A DNA stretch of 64,000 bases from Nocardia aurea (GCF_003123685.1 NZ_QCYJ01000005.1:62001-126000), one strand, 5' to 3'; counted from the first letter of the stretch, positions 28,901 to 37,049 are shown. Made by a program: numbers and translations. Notes: generated from the letters alone by a model not told the origin.

Positions 28901-28935
28901 AACGTTGCCGGTCGGTACTTCCGGTACAGAGCCAC
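25903..28935 (-). CDS. dnaX: DNA polymerase III gamma/tau subunit
   Basis: A 1010-aa protein. Walker A GPRGCGKT lies at 42-49, a zinc module at Cys61, Cys70, Cys73 and Cys76, DEAH at 125-128 and sensor 1 FATTEPDKV. The clamp-loader core ends at ~375. Beyond it is a very long Pro/Ser/Gly/Glu-rich tau extension, including 17 PSGS units at ~472-543, then a small folded segment (LRAVEEAWGDIRAKVREF, ~750-830) and another low-complexity tail. The start is GTG at 28935. The extension makes it much longer than mycobacterial DnaZX. I see no obvious slippery heptamer for a gamma form. Confidence 0.95.
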   Translation of the reverse strand: MALYRKYRPATFAEVVGQEHVTDPLSTALDTGRISHAYLFSGPRGCGKTSSARILARSLNCVEGPTSTPCGVCPSCVALGPGGPGNLDVIELDAASHGGVDDTRELRDRAFYAPAESRYRVFIVDEAHMVSTAGFNALLKIVEEPPAHLIFIFATTEPDKVLPTIRSRTHHYPFRLLPPTTMHGLLARICEQENVPVENAVYPLVIRAGGGSPRDSLSVLDQLLAGAGPEGVTYTRAVSLLGVTDVALIDDAVHALASEDGAALFGTVDRVMEAGHDPRRFAVDLLERFRDLILMRAVPDATDRGLVSGPGDVLARMNEQAERIGPATLTRYAELLHEGLGEMRGATAPRLLLEIVCARMLLPSVADTESATLQRLERLERGVATGAIAPAAASAPAADSPAAPAARPAPAEPGRRRGAEVLAAVREGKTRGGAGTSAAGEGDRSRDEAPSRDAGSGTVDTSSREPSEGAIAPSGSPSGSPSGSPSGSPSGSPSGSPSGSPSGSPSGSPSGSPSGSPSGSPSGSPSGSPSGSPSGSPSGSPSGSGSDVPVAVEGDEAAGRGSAGAEVSVVRRPVDDSQGRAGAEVSRVSPGAEDSRGRRSDDGTASDLVDVGTGGRAVGDARGGPDGAAEERSARADEGASGGVPNSPPADERTAGAADGEGSERRGVSGPAVDRRGGQDVSDLSGPEGATADSSGVPTATAVSEAGRTRPQVSGQPGEPERRTVAAGAASGSDAASVAAPSPAAGAGSEAELLRAVEEAWGDIRAKVREFGAAVHALLSGASVSRIEGDVIVFAHQHAPLAERLSGAQNLAAVQSAVRAVLGRDHAVRWEVGSASARPAAAQAGGRGRGAAAPQQRVPASRGQAPPNGRGVDAPNGGGADPNGRKAAAPAAPRFSRPSQANKAPEPSGGGPRTGSESRSFVGEDDIPPPDFPDLPDDPGPGDYPPPDPGAAYETSGGAGSAVSRPPTPEEEQEMLDAAAVPVAPEDRRDPDEVALELLRSELGATRLDG
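27309..27520 (-). repeat. 12-bp minisatellite encoding (PSGS)n in dnaX
   Basis: About 17 tandem copies of a 12-bp unit (CGACCCGCTCGG on the plus strand), nearly perfect. Two copies carry GAA for GAC. It encodes Pro-Ser-Gly-Ser repeats in the tau linker. The near-identity points to recent expansion by slippage or recombination, and any change in copy number keeps the frame. Confidence 0.95.
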
Positions 28936-29015
28936 GGCCAGAGGTTACCGGCGTGGGCCGACAAAGAACATTCCGCCGACGGCCACGGTGCGACACGACC
29001 GAGCCGGGCCGGATA

Positions 29016-29031
29016 AGTGATATAGATCACA
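29016..29031. promoter_or_regulatory. CRP/GlxR-like binding site
   Basis: AGTGA-TATAGA-TCACA differs from the CRP-family consensus TGTGA-N6-TCACA at one base. It lies about 88 bp upstream of the dnaX start (minus strand) and 370 bp upstream of the plus-strand gene at 29389, in an AT-richer intergenic stretch. Confidence 0.55.
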
Positions 29032-29235
29032 TAATTCACGTTGCCTTCTTCGCCGCACTCGAACCACATTCGCGATGGCTACCCACTGGCAATCACAAAA
29101 GAAGAGGCGACCAGATTCCGACGCAAGCACTCTCAACGACGGATAAACAGAGCTAGCCATACTTGCTCCCCGTTTTCGAGCGTCGAAATGGATGTAACGA
29201 ATCCATCACCATCAGTGACATCCATGCAAGCTGCT

Positions 29236-29318
29236 GGCTACCGTGGTTATCGGCAACTTCGGTAGCCAAACCTTCATCAGGTTGGTGGCCCCGGTCGGTC
29301 CCTCATCCCGACCGGGGC
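29236..29318 (+). other. Two consecutive hairpins in the leader of the 29389 gene
   Basis: The 450-nt gap between dnaX and the next gene (28936-29388) holds no convincing ORF and is less GC-rich than its surroundings. Two stems occur in it: GGCTACCG (29236-29243) with CGGTAGCC (29260-29267), and GCCCCGGTCGG (29288-29298) with CCGACCGGGGC (29308-29318). The second is extended across an internal loop by GGTTG/CAACC. It could be a structured 5' leader or a small RNA. It fits no known riboswitch that I can recognise. Confidence 0.45.
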
Positions 29319-29388
29319 ACAACCTGGAATCCCATGATCCTCGGGCGTCATCGCCGAACTCCCACCGACTTCCGGAGGAATGTTCCAC

Positions 29389-30213
29389 GTGCCGTCTTGT
29401 GACGACATCGCCACCGCACTGCTCTCCAGCACCGACTTCGCGGGTGACCCGATCGCGGTCGACCTGCTGAGCCGGGCCATCAGTCCGCGAGATTTCGCGC
29501 TGAAACGCGATTCACTGCCGGTGGCCGCGGCCGCCGACCCGGCGACCGCCTCGGCGATTCTGGAACTACTCGAACGCGGCCAGGTACCGACCATGGCCGC
29601 CATCCGCACCCTGACCGCGCAGAACGAGATGCGCCACGAGGCCGAGCGGATCGAACGCCTCGGCCGCCGCGCCCAGCGCAGCATCGACGATTTCGGTCGC
29701 ACTCTCGCCCGCCTGGCGCACGAGCACTGGACCGAACACGGCACCGGCCCGATCCGGCGCGACATCCTCAACTCCGAACCGGTCATGGCGCTGATCCAGG
29801 AACGAATCGGCGACGTCGCGCCGAGCGCGGTCAAACACCTGTGGTTGATCGAACGCGCCCAGCGCGCGGGATGGATCGCCTCCAACGCCAATCCGCAGTC
29901 GCTGTGCGCGGGGCGGCGATTCCATGCCGCGAAGTACGGCAATCGGGTCTCACTGCGACCGGTGAACTCCATCGGCACGCTGGTCGCGGGGTTCCTCGCC
30001 GAATACCGCGAGGGCCACGGACGCTCGCCGCGCTGGTCGGCGGTCGCGCACGAACTGCGCGACGACCGGGCCCGCCGCGTGTTCTTCGATACCGCCGACG
30101 CGACGACCCAGCAGTTGTGGCTCCGCACTGCCGAATGGGTCGACATCGTCGACGGAATGCCCGTTCCCGGCCGACGCGGCCAGCGCGCACTGGCCAAACA
30201 GGCGCGCCGCTGA
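29389..30213 (+). CDS. Hypothetical protein, possible DNA/RNA-associated helical repeat protein
   Basis: A 274-aa protein. I see two related helical segments: GTGPIRRDIL...LIERAQRAGWI (~110-165) and GHGRSPRWSAVAHELR...WVDIVDG (~205-255), each resembling a winged-helix-like unit with a G-x-P/R-R/W start. Basic residues are frequent at the C-terminus (GRRGQRALAKQARR). I prefer the GTG at 29389, because GGAGG at 29374-29378 is 10 nt upstream of it but only 1 nt from the ATG at 29380. No family recognised. It is monocistronic and preceded by a structured leader. Confidence 0.72.
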   Translation: MPSCDDIATALLSSTDFAGDPIAVDLLSRAISPRDFALKRDSLPVAAAADPATASAILELLERGQVPTMAAIRTLTAQNEMRHEAERIERLGRRAQRSIDDFGRTLARLAHEHWTEHGTGPIRRDILNSEPVMALIQERIGDVAPSAVKHLWLIERAQRAGWIASNANPQSLCAGRRFHAAKYGNRVSLRPVNSIGTLVAGFLAEYREGHGRSPRWSAVAHELRDDRARRVFFDTADATTQQLWLRTAEWVDIVDGMPVPGRRGQRALAKQARR

Positions 30214-30226
30214 CCCGATCGAGCTC

Positions 30227-30269
30227 TCGACTTTCATAGGTTAACAGCGTTACTCTAACGTCGTTAACC
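30227..30269 (+). promoter_or_regulatory. Promoter with overlapping TetR-type palindromic operator
   Basis: The -35 TCGACT (30227-30232) and -10 TACTCT (30251-30256) are 18 bp apart. A 31-bp palindrome overlaps the -10: GGTTAACAGCGTTA (30239-30252), CTC, TAACGTCGTTAACC (30256-30269), with 12 of 14 positions matching. A repressor here would block RNA polymerase directly. The obvious candidate is the TetR protein encoded second in the operon at 32521. Confidence 0.8.
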
Positions 30270-30286
30270 TACGGAGGGGACCTCGG

Positions 30287-32524
30287 ATGCTGACCAGAAT
30301 CGCCCAACTCGCCACCGGAAGACCGCGTACCGTACTCGCCGCGGCCCTGGCCTTCGCGCTGTTCTGCGGCATCTTCGGCGCCACCGCGGCCGGTCATCTC
30401 AAATCCGGCGGATTCACCTCCGACGACGCCGAATCCTCCCGGGTCACCCGGTTGCTCGCCGACGATTTCGACGGCGCCGCCCCCAATTTCGTCCTGCTGA
30501 TCGAATCCGAGGCGGGCGCCGACGACCCCGTCACCCGCGCGGCGGGGCTGTCCCTGGTCGACACCCTGCGGTCGCGATCGGACGTGCGCGGCACCCGGTC
30601 GTACTGGACCGCGCCGCCCACGCTGGCCTCGGCGCTGCGCGGCACCGACGGCAAGAGCGCCCTGATCGTGGCCTACCTGGTCGGCGACGAAACCGAAATC
30701 CAGCGGGTCGCGGGTGATCTCGCCGACGAGCTCACCGGAACCACCGACGGCGTCACGGTCAGGCAGGGCGGAATCGCCGCGATCTACCACGACGTCAACG
30801 CCCAGACCACGCGCGATCTCGCGGTGGCCGAATCCGTCGCGATACCGCTGTCGATGATCGTGCTCGTCCTGGTCTTCGGCAGTCTCGTCGCGGCCTCCCT
30901 GCCGCTGATCATCGGCCTGTTCGCCATCGCGGTGACGCTGGCGATCCTGCGCCTGTTCACGGTCTTCACCGATGTCTCGATCTACGCGCTGAACCTGACC
31001 ACCGCGATGGGCCTGGCACTGGCCATCGATTACGCCCTGTTCATCGTCAGCAGATATCGCGAGGAACTGGGCAACGGCCTCGAACCCGTCGCCGCCACCA
31101 TCCGGGCCGTGCAGACCGCCGGACGCACGGTGCTGTTCTCGGCGCTGACCGTCGCGCTGTCGATGGCGGTGCTGAGCGTGTTCAACCTCTACTTCCTCAA
31201 ATCCTTCGCCTACACCGGCGTCGCGGTCGTCGCCGCTGCCGCCGCCGCGTCGATCCTGGTGCTGCCCGCCGCGCTCGTACTGCTCGGACACCGGGTCAAC
31301 GCCGTCGATCTGCGCGTTCCGCTGCGTCGCTTGTTCGGCCGCGATCCGCACCCCGGCCCGATCACTCCCGAGCAGAGCGGCTGGTACCGCCTGGTCCATT
31401 GGGTCATGCGCCACGCCGTGCCGGTCTCGGTCGTCATCATCGCGATCCTGCTCGCCCTCGGATCACCGTTCCTCTCGGTGAAATTCGGCTATCCCGACGA
31501 CCGGGTGCTGCCGACGAGCGCGCCCGCACACCAGGTCGGCGACACCCTGCGCGAGGAATTCCCGCAGGCCGATCCGGGAGCCGTCACCACCGTCGTCCTC
31601 GACGACTACCGGGGTGACACCGCCGCGATCGGCGCCTACGCCGCCCGGCTGTCGACCATCGACGACGTGCCCGCGGTGCTCTCCGCGGCCGGTGTGTACG
31701 TCAACGGCCAGCGCGTCGCCCCGGCCCCGCCCGGCATGTCCAACGACACCGGCACCTACCTCAGCGTCTCCACCCGCCTGGATCCCTACTCCCCCGGCGG
31801 ACAGGACCAACTCGCGGAGATCCGCGCCGTCGACGCGCCCGCGCCCGCGCTCTACGGCGGCGCGGCCGCGGTCAACGCCGACTCGCTCGCCGCGCTCGGC
31901 GCGCGAATGCCGTTGGCGCTGGCGCTGATCGCGCTGACGACATTCGTGGTGCTGTTCCTGTTCACCGGCAGCGTGGTGCTGCCGATCAAGGCGCTGCTGC
32001 TCAACACCCTGTCGCTGGCCGCGGCCTTCGGCGCGATGGTGTGGATCTTCCAGGACGGACATCTGTCGGGTCTGCTCGGCTTCACACCGGTCGGGCACAT
32101 GGTGCCGACCATGCCGATCCTGATGTTCTGCCTCGCGTTCGGCCTTTCGATGGACTACGAGGTCTTCCTGTTGTCGCGCATCCGCGAGGAATGGCTGCTC
32201 ACCCACGACAACACCCGTGCGGTCGCCATCGGCGTCGCGAGGACCGGACGCATTTTCACCGCCGCCGCCGTGCTGATGGCTATCGTCATGGGCGCGATGA
32301 TTACTTCCAAAGTGGCGTTCATGCAGTTGATGGGGCTGGGTCTGACCCTGACTATCCTGGCCGACGCGACCATCATCCGAGGGCTGCTCGCCCCCGCCCT
32401 GATGCGACTGCTCGGCCCGCTCAACTGGTGGGCACCGAAACCGCTGGTGCGTCTGCACACTCGCATCGGCCTGTCGGAGGAGGTAGAGCCCGACCGCGAA
32501 CCGGTCGCCGCCGCACGCCTATGA
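30287..32524 (+). CDS. MMPL/RND-family membrane exporter
   Basis: A 745-aa protein. The layout is two RND halves: TM1 (TVLAAALAFALFCGIFG), a periplasmic loop, TM2-6 (~185-340), a second loop, and TM7-12 (~535-715). DYALFIVSRYREE and DYEVFLLSRIREEW are the paired Asp-Tyr motifs that carry protons in MmpL proteins. It lacks the long cytosolic tail of MmpL3. GGAGG precedes the ATG at 30287. It probably exports a lipid or drug, driven by proton motive force. It overlaps the TetR gene by ATGA and is probably repressed through the palindrome upstream. Confidence 0.93.
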   Translation: MLTRIAQLATGRPRTVLAAALAFALFCGIFGATAAGHLKSGGFTSDDAESSRVTRLLADDFDGAAPNFVLLIESEAGADDPVTRAAGLSLVDTLRSRSDVRGTRSYWTAPPTLASALRGTDGKSALIVAYLVGDETEIQRVAGDLADELTGTTDGVTVRQGGIAAIYHDVNAQTTRDLAVAESVAIPLSMIVLVLVFGSLVAASLPLIIGLFAIAVTLAILRLFTVFTDVSIYALNLTTAMGLALAIDYALFIVSRYREELGNGLEPVAATIRAVQTAGRTVLFSALTVALSMAVLSVFNLYFLKSFAYTGVAVVAAAAAASILVLPAALVLLGHRVNAVDLRVPLRRLFGRDPHPGPITPEQSGWYRLVHWVMRHAVPVSVVIIAILLALGSPFLSVKFGYPDDRVLPTSAPAHQVGDTLREEFPQADPGAVTTVVLDDYRGDTAAIGAYAARLSTIDDVPAVLSAAGVYVNGQRVAPAPPGMSNDTGTYLSVSTRLDPYSPGGQDQLAEIRAVDAPAPALYGGAAAVNADSLAALGARMPLALALIALTTFVVLFLFTGSVVLPIKALLLNTLSLAAAFGAMVWIFQDGHLSGLLGFTPVGHMVPTMPILMFCLAFGLSMDYEVFLLSRIREEWLLTHDNTRAVAIGVARTGRIFTAAAVLMAIVMGAMITSKVAFMQLMGLGLTLTILADATIIRGLLAPALMRLLGPLNWWAPKPLVRLHTRIGLSEEVEPDREPVAAARL

Positions 32525-33201
32525 CCGCATCACCTCGTCCACGTTCACCGCGCGGTTCCGGAGCTCGACTCCGTGCCGAAATCCTCGATGCCACGGCTGA
32601 ATTGCTCGCCAGCGCCGGGCATTCCGATGCGGTGTCGATCCGGGATGTCGGCAGAATGGTCGGCATCAGCGCGCCGTCGATCTACCGGCATTTCGCCGAC
32701 AAGGACGAATTGATCGAGGCGGTGGTCGCCCGCGCCTTCGAAGATTTGTCCGGCGCGATGCACGCCGCGAGCGATCCCGCGCTGTCCGCGATGAGCAGAC
32801 TACGAGCCCAGGGCATGGCCTACGTTCGCTACGCGCTGGAACATCCGGCGCAGTACCGGGTCGCCACCGCGCCCACGGCCGAGAGCGGCGCGGTGGACCG
32901 GGTACTGAGCAGCGGCGCGTTCCGGCTGTTCGCGACGACGGTGTGCGAATGCATGGACGAGGGCGTCATGACCCCGGGCGACCCGACGCCCATCGTCCTC
33001 GAACTCTGGGCCGCCGCGCATGGTATCGCCTCCCTGTTGATCGCCAAACCGTTCCTGCCGTGGGGTGAGGTGGAGGCGAGCGCGGACCGCGTGCTGTCGG
33101 CGGCCTGTGTCGGACACGCGGTCCTCGACATGATCGGGGACGCACCGGGGCCGGACGAGATCACCGACTGGCTGGACCGGCTCAGGCGCGATCCGCCCTG
33201 A
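32521..33201 (+). CDS. TetR/AcrR-family regulator of the upstream MMPL exporter
   Basis: A 226-aa protein. The N-terminal helix-turn-helix (ILDATAELLASAGHSDAVSIRDVG, then GISAPSIYRHFADKDELI) is followed by a helical ligand domain with a WHG-type C-terminal region (ELWAAAHGIASLL). The ATG at 32521 overlaps the exporter stop by 4 nt, so the two are translationally coupled and probably form a self-limiting repressor-pump circuit. The operator at 30239-30269 is its likely target. The inducer is unknown. Confidence 0.93.
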   Translation: MTASPRPRSPRGSGARLRAEILDATAELLASAGHSDAVSIRDVGRMVGISAPSIYRHFADKDELIEAVVARAFEDLSGAMHAASDPALSAMSRLRAQGMAYVRYALEHPAQYRVATAPTAESGAVDRVLSSGAFRLFATTVCECMDEGVMTPGDPTPIVLELWAAAHGIASLLIAKPFLPWGEVEASADRVLSAACVGHAVLDMIGDAPGPDEITDWLDRLRRDPP

Positions 33202-33290
33202 GTCCCGCTCGCTGCCGACCTGTCCGGCTCGGCGGTCGTGCGGATTCGGTAACTTCCTTGCAACGCCCCGAGGTGTCAGAAGGAGTCTCC

Positions 33291-34568
33291 ATGCCACCGA
33301 CCATCGATCCCGCGGCCACCGCCTGGTTGCTCGTGAGCACGGCACTGGTGCTGCTGATGACTCCCGCGCTGGCCATCTTCTACGGCGGCATGGTGCGCTC
33401 CACCGGTGTGCTGAACATGCTGATGATGAGTTTCATCTCGATTCCGCTGGTCACCGTCGTCTGGCTGCTGCTCGGTTACAGCCTCGCCTTCGGCGACGAC
33501 GCGGGCGGCGGCCTCATCGGCGATCTCTCGCACGCGGGCATGACGGGTATCGATCCGAACACCGTGCACGAGACCGCGCACGGCGGGGTGCCGGAGCTGC
33601 TGTTCGCGACCTTCCAGCTGACCTTCGCCGTGCTGACGGTCGCGCTGGTCAGCGGCGCTATCGCGGACCGGGCGAAATTCGCCGGGTGGATGGTGTTCGT
33701 CCCGCTCTGGACGCTGGTGGTCTACGTGCCGATCGCGCACTGGGTGTGGGGGCCCGACGGCTGGCTGATGTCGTTCGGCGCACTCGATTACGCGGGCGGT
33801 CTGGTCGTCGAGGTCGCGTCGGGCTCCTCCGCGCTCGCGCTGGCCCTGGTGCTCGGCCCGCGCGTCGGCTTCAAGATCGACGCGATGCGTCCGCACAATC
33901 TGCCCTTCGTCCTGCTCGGCGCGGGCCTGCTGTGGTTCGGCTGGTTCGGATTCAACGCCGGATCGGCGCTGGCCGCCGACGGTATCGCCGCGGCCGTCTT
34001 CCTGAACACCCTGGTCGCGGGCTGTCTCGGCATGCTCGGCTGGCTCGCGGTCGAACAGGTCCGCGACGGACGCCCGACCACCTTCGGCGCGGCCTCGGGC
34101 GTGGTGGCGGGTCTGGTCGCGATCACCCCGTCCTGCGGTTCGGTCAACACCCTCGGCGCCGTCGTCGTCGGCACCGCGGCGGGGGTGGTGTGCTCGTTCG
34201 CGGTCGGCTGGAAACACAAGGCGGGCTACGACGATTCGCTCGACGTGGTCGGCGTGCACTTCATGGGCGGCGTGGTCGGCACCGTGCTGATCGGCCTGTT
34301 GGCCGCCGAGGTGATGACCGGCGGCGTCGAAGGACTCTTCTTCGGCGGCGGCCCCGCCCAGCTGGGCAAACAGATCGTCGCCGTACTCGCGGTCGCGGCC
34401 TACGCGTTCGGGGTCACCTACGCGCTCGGCACCGGGGTCGCCAAGGTCGTCGGCTTCCGCGTCAGCCGGGAGGACGAGACCTCCGGCATCGATTTCGCGC
34501 TGCACGCCGAAACCGCGTATGCCGAAGGCGTGCACGGACACTCGCCCCGCCGCTTGGACGAGAGCTAG
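33291..34568 (+). CDS. amt: Ammonium transporter (Amt/Mep/Rh family)
   Basis: A 425-aa protein with eleven predicted membrane helices. It starts TAWLLVSTALVLLMTPALAI and continues FYGGMVRSTGVLNMLMMSF, the Amt N-terminal signature. The pore-lining His is in VVGVHFMGGVVGT, and GLLWFGWFGFNAGSAL is the family hallmark. The ATG at 33291 has AAGGAGTCTCC just upstream, so the earlier in-frame ATG at 33258 was rejected. There is no glnK or glnD partner next to it, unlike the amtB-glnK-glnD operon, so this is probably an accessory paralogue. Its stop overlaps the convergent TetR gene by 4 nt. Confidence 0.95.
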   Translation: MPPTIDPAATAWLLVSTALVLLMTPALAIFYGGMVRSTGVLNMLMMSFISIPLVTVVWLLLGYSLAFGDDAGGGLIGDLSHAGMTGIDPNTVHETAHGGVPELLFATFQLTFAVLTVALVSGAIADRAKFAGWMVFVPLWTLVVYVPIAHWVWGPDGWLMSFGALDYAGGLVVEVASGSSALALALVLGPRVGFKIDAMRPHNLPFVLLGAGLLWFGWFGFNAGSALAADGIAAAVFLNTLVAGCLGMLGWLAVEQVRDGRPTTFGAASGVVAGLVAITPSCGSVNTLGAVVVGTAAGVVCSFAVGWKHKAGYDDSLDVVGVHFMGGVVGTVLIGLLAAEVMTGGVEGLFFGGGPAQLGKQIVAVLAVAAYAFGVTYALGTGVAKVVGFRVSREDETSGIDFALHAETAYAEGVHGHSPRRLDES

Positions 34569-35173
34569 CCCGCCGCCCGCGCCTCGACACAGGCGACGGC
34601 GGCGTCGAGCGCCGCTTCCAAGGGTTCGGGCGCGCGCTGCGCCCTGGAGACGAGCATGCCACCCTCGTAGGCGGTGACCACGACCAGGGCCAAGCGATCG
34701 ATGTCGGTGTCGGACAGCAGTTCTCCCGCGTCGCGCATCGCGGTCAGGCCCGCGGCGACGGCGGCGGTCAGGCGACGCAATCCGGCGGCCACCAGTTCGA
34801 GGAGTTCCGGATCGGAATCCGGGATGTCCTCGGCGAACGATGCCAGCGGGCAACCGACGCGGCATCCGGTCGCGCGCGCCGCGTCGACCACCGCGTCCCG
34901 CCAGGCGCGCAGATCCCGCAGCGAACGCATCTCGAGCAGCCAGGTGTTGGCGAGCACGATCTCGGTACTCGCCTGGATGACCGCCGCCAGCAGATCCCGT
35001 TTGTTGTCGAAGTAGTGGTAGAGCTGCGAGGCACTGACCTCGGACTCGTGCTGGATCGCCTCCATCGTCGTGCCGTGCGCGCCGTTCGCGAGGATCAGGC
35101 GGGTGGCGGTATCGACGATTCTGGTCCGGGTACGCAGTCCTTTGGCGGTCAGCGCGTCGACGGATGCTGGCAT
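34565..35173 (-). CDS. TetR/AcrR-family regulator
   Basis: A 202-aa protein. The helix-turn-helix is at ~15-60 (IVDTATRLILANGAHGTTMEAI, then SEVSASQLYHYFDNKRDLL). The ligand domain contains CRVGCPLASFAEDIPDSDPEL, a segment typical of the TetR_C_33/AcuR-like group. The ATG at 35173 has GGAGAA 6 nt upstream. It is divergent from the SDR gene with 62 nt between starts, so the SDR is the likely target, though I see no clear palindrome in the gap. Confidence 0.92.
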   Translation of the reverse strand: MPASVDALTAKGLRTRTRIVDTATRLILANGAHGTTMEAIQHESEVSASQLYHYFDNKRDLLAAVIQASTEIVLANTWLLEMRSLRDLRAWRDAVVDAARATGCRVGCPLASFAEDIPDSDPELLELVAAGLRRLTAAVAAGLTAMRDAGELLSDTDIDRLALVVVTAYEGGMLVSRAQRAPEPLEAALDAAVACVEARAAG

Positions 35174-35235
35174 CGGCTTCTCCGTACTCGATTTTTGGTA
35201 TTGGCATTCCATTCTGGGCTCCCACAATGAGAGCA

Positions 35236-36216
35236 ATGGACACAACGAACCGATCGACGGTCCCACCGGCCTCGACCGCCTTGGTGACTGGAGCGACCGG
35301 CGGTATCGGATTCTCGGTCGCCTCTTCCCTGGCAGGCCTCGGGTGGACCGTCCTGGTGCACGGGCGTAGCGCGGAGCGTGCGCGGGAAGCCACCGCGCGG
35401 ATGGGCGACGTGCCGGGTCGTCTCGTTCCACTCGACGCCGACCTCGACACGCGGGCCGGGGTTGCTCGCCTGGTCGAACAGGTGCGCGGCGCCGCCCCGG
35501 ATGGTCTCGACGTCCTGGTGAACAACGCCGGCGCCGCCTTCGACCGGCGACGGCTCACCCCGGACGGTGTCGAACGGACGGTAGCCGTCAACCATCTGGC
35601 GGTCGCCGAACTCACCCGGGATCTCGGACCACTGCTGGAATCGGCTCGCGGACGGTCGGATTCCCCCGCGCGCGTGATCATGATGACCTCGTACCTGGAA
35701 GCCCGGGCCCGCCCGGCGCAGGACTGGGCGTATCCGAGCGACTGGACGCAGCTGCGCGCGTACGCCGCGAGCAAACTCCTCAACCTCGCCTACACCTACG
35801 CGCTGGCCGAGCGATGGGGCGAACGAGCGCTGGTGTACGCGGTGGATCCCGGTGCCGTGCGGACCGGATTCCAGCGCAGCGCGGGCGGATCACTGCGGGT
35901 GATCGGCCTCTTCGGCGCGCCCTTGATGACATCCCCGCACCGTTGCGCGCGCACGGTGGTCGCGGTCGCCACGCGACCGGTCGCGCACCCCGGCGGCAGC
36001 TATATCCGCGCGGTCCGCGCCGTGGACACCGGACGGGTGACGTTGTCGTCGGCCCGTTCCCGCGACCGCGCCTATCAGCGCGATGTGTACGACGCGACCC
36101 ACCGCTACCTCGACACCGGGACCGTACCTCCGGTCACCGCCACGGGATCATCGCCAGAGGTCCGGAGCGCCGACGTGGATCAGCCCGCGCGCTCGGACAC
36201 CCGGAACCGCGAGTAG
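35236..36216 (+). CDS. Short-chain dehydrogenase/reductase
   Basis: A 326-aa protein. The cofactor loop is VTGATGGIGFSVA (17-29), NNAG lies at 96-99, and the catalytic residues are Ser152, Tyr176 and Lys180 (YAASK). The arrangement suits NADP(H)-dependent retinol-dehydrogenase/WWOX-like SDRs. Starts at 35227 or 35236 are both possible; I used the second. It is divergent from a TetR regulator that probably controls it. The last 37 nt overlap the convergent thioesterase gene. Substrate unknown. Confidence 0.92.
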   Translation: MDTTNRSTVPPASTALVTGATGGIGFSVASSLAGLGWTVLVHGRSAERAREATARMGDVPGRLVPLDADLDTRAGVARLVEQVRGAAPDGLDVLVNNAGAAFDRRRLTPDGVERTVAVNHLAVAELTRDLGPLLESARGRSDSPARVIMMTSYLEARARPAQDWAYPSDWTQLRAYAASKLLNLAYTYALAERWGERALVYAVDPGAVRTGFQRSAGGSLRVIGLFGAPLMTSPHRCARTVVAVATRPVAHPGGSYIRAVRAVDTGRVTLSSARSRDRAYQRDVYDATHRYLDTGTVPPVTATGSSPEVRSADVDQPARSDTRNRE

Positions 36217-36986
36217 TCGATCTGACGCCGGGCGTTCGACAACGTGCTCACCACGCAGGTTCCGAGCTGGCCCGCGCGATCGTAGAGGGTCGCGGTGCCG
36301 ATCGAGATCCCGTCGGCGGCAATGATGTTGTCGGCGCGCAGCCCCAGTTCGAAACCGGTCGGCAGCCGCGCGAGGGTCAGGGTCATATCGGCGTTGATAT
36401 AGCCCGCGCCCTCCGAACCCCAGTGACAGATGTGATTGGTGGTGTCGCCCACCATCGCCGCGTGCTGGAACGGTGTCAGCGGCTCGTCCTCGACGAGTGC
36501 GGGCATGGCGTGCCAGGAGATCTTGCGGTCGGCGTTCTGGTTCACGGTGAAATCGCCGCTCCAGTCCCGATCGCCGCTCTTGAACAGCGGCGGCGCCCCG
36601 TTCGGGGACACGCACCCGGGCGGCGGCATGGGCAGATCCGGCGTCGGACTCCACACCCGGCCCGGCGGCTCGGTCCCGGTGGCGAGGAATACCGCCGTCG
36701 CGCGGACCCGCGTCTTGCCGCCCTGGGCGATGGACGCGTCCGCGACGGCGATCCTTCTGCCCCTGCGCACGATGTCGCTGTCGACCTCGAGCGGCACATT
36801 GCTCACCGGACTGAACAGGTCGACGGTCAACCGGGCCGGGACGAATCCGTCCGGACAGTGCGTCTCCAGTCGCCGTGCCAGCACACCGCACACGCCGGGA
36901 CCGCTCAGCTGATCAGCGGACCAATGGCTGATCGCGAGTTCCCGCGCGACCAGTTGGTCCCCGTCCCGCGCGAAGAAACAGACCAT
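36180..36986 (-). CDS. Acyl-CoA thioesterase-like (tandem hotdog) protein
   Basis: A 268-aa protein. It resembles the TesB-like/4HBT_3 tandem-hotdog proteins of mycobacteria and Nocardia. The N-terminal half contains PARLTVDLFSPV, and the C-terminal half contains TPFQHAAMVGDTTNHICHWG and GTATLYDRAGQLGT, a typical hotdog ending. It would hydrolyse acyl-CoA or bind it without catalysis; the active-site residues are not certain by eye. The ATG at 36986 is the only reasonable start. It runs convergently into the SDR gene. Confidence 0.85.
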   Translation of the reverse strand: MVCFFARDGDQLVARELAISHWSADQLSGPGVCGVLARRLETHCPDGFVPARLTVDLFSPVSNVPLEVDSDIVRRGRRIAVADASIAQGGKTRVRATAVFLATGTEPPGRVWSPTPDLPMPPPGCVSPNGAPPLFKSGDRDWSGDFTVNQNADRKISWHAMPALVEDEPLTPFQHAAMVGDTTNHICHWGSEGAGYINADMTLTLARLPTGFELGLRADNIIAADGISIGTATLYDRAGQLGTCVVSTLSNARRQIDYSRFRVSERAG

Positions 36987-37049
36987 CGCAACGCCTCACA
37001 CTCGAATCGACCGAAGTGCAACACGTTACAGGTCAGCGGCGGGCGGGGC

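Noticed and set aside
28945..29160. 71-codon minus-strand frame upstream of dnaX.
   Set aside because: It has no good start signal, covers the CRP-like site and has no protein-like pattern.
33276..35783. 835-codon open frame on the minus strand opposite amt and the SDR gene.
   Set aside because: Arg/Gly/Gln-rich antisense frame of real genes; high GC removes stops. The true minus-strand gene there is the TetR at 34565-35173 in another frame.
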